From Actinomycetes bacterium (GTDB lineage Bacteria > Actinomycetota > Acidimicrobiia > Acidimicrobiales > Microtrichaceae), in assembly GCA_023434535.1 (NCBI GenBank), contig JAEYSR010000249.1, positions 1 through 40,346 on the forward strand: a stretch of 40,346 nucleotides of DNA, given 5' to 3'. The notes under the pieces were generated by a model, which saw nothing but the letters and a program-made list of their open reading frames with translations, had not been told where the DNA came from and ran no database searches. A program made the position numbers and the translations under genes. This document shows positions 38,438 through 40,346 of the stretch, piece by piece (the stretch's first letter is position 1; each line of letters begins with the position of its first letter).

Positions 38438-39939
38438 CCAAGCGCAGGATGTTGCTGGTGACCGGCGCGAACGTCATGGTCGACACCGACCTCGCCGCGC
38501 TGGTCCACCTCATCTCCGACGAGTGGGACACGGTCGAGTTCGACCCCAAGACGATGCGCCCCAAGGTCGCCGCTGACTACGACGCCGTACTCCTCTCGCA
38601 CGCCGTCAGCATCACCGGCAAGCAGATGGCCGCGCTGGTCGACGCAACCAAGCCCGGTCGCCTGTTCATGCACGCCTGCGACATCCAGTTCACCGACCGC
38701 GCGCCCGCCGGCGCTGACCGCAAGCCGCTGACCCTCATCGCCTCACTCGCCCCCGCCATCGCCGACACCGACGAGGGCAAGGAACTGGCAGCCAAGTGGA
38801 TCAAGCCGCTGCACCCCGAGTCCCGCGTCGTGTTCTCCGAGTTCCTGGTAGGGCTCGTCGACACCATCGGCCCCGAGACCAAGGCAGCAGCAGACCGCGC
38901 CAAGGACGTCGAGACCCCGGCCATCCGCTCGTTCTACTGGGGCATCAAGCGGCCCGGCGTCATCGAGTCGTTGAAGTCGCTGGGGCTCGGCGAGCACGAG
39001 GACGACGCCGTGTTCGGTGCCATCGCCTCGTCGTTCCCCAAGGTGCGGAACCTGACGACCAAGGACCGCTACAGCATCGACGCATGGGCACCGTTCGTCG
39101 TCCACGCCGCCCGTGTGCCGCTGCCGTATGAGGCCGTCAAGTCCGAGTACCAGATCACGCGCCGGCTGCTGGAGTGCGCCTACCTCGCGCCAGACACCAC
39201 CGTGGCCGACGAGCGACTGAGTGACCACGTGCGCCGCTTCCTCGACCCGGCCGAGTGGGTCACCTACGCCAGGCAGGTCAGCGGTGAACTGCTCGACATC
39301 TTCGACGAAGGGCTGCCGAGCGTGAAGAAGGCTGAGGCTGAGCGAGCCCACCTGACCGACGGCCTCAACCTCGGCCCCCGGCTCGCCGACGACTTCCCCC
39401 GGATGCTCGGCACACTGGGGCACGCGCTGTCACTCAAGCCCAAGGGCACGGCGCTGGAGTTCGGCGTTGGCAACGGGCGCAGTCTCCGCATGATCGCCGA
39501 GCACATGCCTGTCATCGGGTTCGATGCCTGGACCGGGCTGCCCGAGAAGTGGCGCGACGGGTTCGACAAGGGCGCCTTCGCCTGCGACCCGCCCAATGTT
39601 CCCGGCTCCATCCTCGTCCCCGGCCTCGTGCAAGACACGTTGCCGAAGTGGAAGCGGCTCATCGCTGCAGCCGCCAAGGGCCCCGGCGGCATCGGACTCG
39701 TCCACCTCGACCTCGACCTCGAGAGCGCCACCGCGTTCGTGCTCCGCGAGATCATGCCCCTGCTCAAGCCCGGCGCGCTCATCCTCTTCGACGAGCTCCA
39801 CGGCTGGCCCGGCTGGGAGAACGCCGGCGAATGGAAGGCGTGGCGCGAGTACACCGCCGCCCACCCCGTCGACTACGAGGTCATCGGCCACGGGCCCGAG
39901 CAGTGGCTCATCCGCCTCACCAAGGCCCCCTCCAAGTAG
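38434..39939 (+). CDS. Glycosyltransferase-methyltransferase fusion
   Basis: 501 residues from GTG 38434. Residues 1-300 have a Rossmann-like start (MLLVTGANVMVDTDLAALVH), a DYDAVLLSHAVS strand and a closing helix set (RRLLECAYLAPD ... SDHVRRFLDPAEWVTYA), like CgeB-type GT-B glycosyltransferases. Residues about 315-501 are a class I SAM methyltransferase of the TylF type: EFGVGNGRSLRMIAE (E342), VIGFDAWTGLPE, VHLDLDLES and ILFDELHGWPGW. It probably adds a sugar and then methylates it, on phage DNA or on a virion protein. It is the last large gene before cos, coupled to the zinc microprotein. Confidence 0.72.
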   Translation: MTKRRMLLVTGANVMVDTDLAALVHLISDEWDTVEFDPKTMRPKVAADYDAVLLSHAVSITGKQMAALVDATKPGRLFMHACDIQFTDRAPAGADRKPLTLIASLAPAIADTDEGKELAAKWIKPLHPESRVVFSEFLVGLVDTIGPETKAAADRAKDVETPAIRSFYWGIKRPGVIESLKSLGLGEHEDDAVFGAIASSFPKVRNLTTKDRYSIDAWAPFVVHAARVPLPYEAVKSEYQITRRLLECAYLAPDTTVADERLSDHVRRFLDPAEWVTYARQVSGELLDIFDEGLPSVKKAEAERAHLTDGLNLGPRLADDFPRMLGTLGHALSLKPKGTALEFGVGNGRSLRMIAEHMPVIGFDAWTGLPEKWRDGFDKGAFACDPPNVPGSILVPGLVQDTLPKWKRLIAAAAKGPGGIGLVHLDLDLESATAFVLREIMPLLKPGALILFDELHGWPGWENAGEWKAWREYTAAHPVDYEVIGHGPEQWLIRLTKAPSK

Positions 39940-39978
39940 ACCCCCCGGGCCACAAGACCCCCAAGGCCAACCCCAGCC

Positions 39979-40287
39979 ATGCCCGCAGCGCCGAATCCCC
40001 GACGAGCCAACGGACACCGACGCAACCAGCTGCGAGCGCAGGTCCTCCGCGAAGAGGACAACTGCTGGCTCTGCGGGCAAGCCGTCGACAAGACACTCCC
40101 TCCCCTCCTTCCCGGCTCCCCCGAGGTCGACGAGATCGTGCCTGTCGCGCTCGGGGGCGACCCGCTTGACCGCAGCAACTGCCGCCTGTCCCACCGCGCC
40201 TGCAATAACAAGCGCGGCCAGGAGACCAAGGTGCACCTGCGAGCCCGGCGGCGCCCTGCTTCGTTCCTCACTCACCGCACTTGGTGA
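39979..40287 (+). CDS. HNH endonuclease next to cos
   Basis: 102 residues, ATG 39979. C-W-L-C, EVDEIVPVALGGDPLDRSNC and LSHRACNNKRG give the HNH core with its zinc Cys pairs. In cos phages an HNH protein next to the terminase is often needed for cutting cos with the large subunit. On the circular map it lies directly upstream of the terminase genes, so this role is probable. The C-terminal tail is Arg-rich. Confidence 0.88.
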   Translation: MPAAPNPRRANGHRRNQLRAQVLREEDNCWLCGQAVDKTLPPLLPGSPEVDEIVPVALGGDPLDRSNCRLSHRACNNKRGQETKVHLRARRRPASFLTHRTW

Positions 40288-40346
40288 CCCTGGGGAGGGA
40301 CCCCCTCCGCCGCGGGCCCGGCCACCCTCTGGCATAGGGCTACGTG
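40288..40346. other. Right genome end (cos side)
   Basis: Fifty-nine non-coding bases after the HNH gene. GGGGAGGGACCCCCTCCGCC near 40292 contains a GGAGGG/CCCTCC inverted repeat, and a GC-rich stretch follows. It ends with GGCTACGTG, as at position 1. Together with 1-112 this forms the cos region. Confidence 0.55.
40338..40346. repeat. Right copy of 9-bp terminal direct repeat
   Basis: GGCTACGTG, identical to positions 1-9; preceded by GGCATAG. See the left copy. Confidence 0.6.

Noticed and set aside
1..40346. Integrated prophage with flanking host DNA
   Set aside because: attP is intact and internal, and both window ends are phage DNA at cos; no attL or attR and no host genes are visible.

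Overview
This window looks like the complete genome of a temperate, high-GC actinobacterial siphovirus (tailed phage with a long non-contractile tail). A WhiB-type iron-sulfur regulator, dense GTG starts and 4-base stop/start overlaps point to an actinobacterial host; the genus cannot be fixed from sequence alone. The two ends share the 9 bases GGCTACGTG and lie between an HNH endonuclease gene (right end) and the terminase genes (left end), as expected of a cos-type packaged genome. An intact attP lies in the middle of the map, so this is the phage form and not an integrated prophage with flanking host DNA.

Layout. 1-6.5 kb: cos-proximal repeats, small and large terminase, portal, MuF-like protein, scaffold, capsid, connectors. 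6.5-6.9 kb: one reverse-strand membrane gene (DUF4333-like), probably a lysogenically expressed moron. 6.9-15.2 kb: tail terminator, tail tube, two tail assembly chaperone products joined by a textbook -1 frameshift signal, tape measure, minor tail proteins. 15.2-17.5 kb: lysis cassette (membrane/coiled-coil protein, M15-type endolysin, an EEP-fold protein, two small membrane proteins). 17.5-21.6 kb: distal tail and fibre genes, including a serine hydrolase and a glycine-rich protein with about 15 histidine-rich repeats. A strong terminator separates this rightward late block from the leftward integration/immunity block.

21.7-24.2 kb: tyrosine integrase, attP (3' half of a tRNA-Arg(CCU)-like gene flanked by paired arm repeats), a small gene, and a leftward repressor with a candidate leaderless promoter, facing an operator-rich divergent region. 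24.2-40 kb: rightward early/middle genes in one tightly overlapped series: excisionase-like proteins, YqaJ-type exonuclease, a predicted recombination/ssDNA partner, RusA resolvase, WhiB, a replication initiator with a likely internal origin, an adenine methylase, many small Cys/His proteins, a DEDDy exonuclease, a one-finger C2H2 microprotein, a glycosyltransferase-methyltransferase fusion, and the HNH protein next to cos.

The most striking features are: an IS256-family element that has cut the phage whiB gene (the original reading frame is restored exactly when the element and one target copy are removed); the attP with two pairs of 9-bp repeats; an iteron cluster plus palindrome inside the replication gene; a self-contained promoter / small gene / structured RNA / tRNA-like / terminator cassette at 36.5-37.0 kb; and the GT-MT fusion directly coupled to a classical-looking zinc-finger microprotein.
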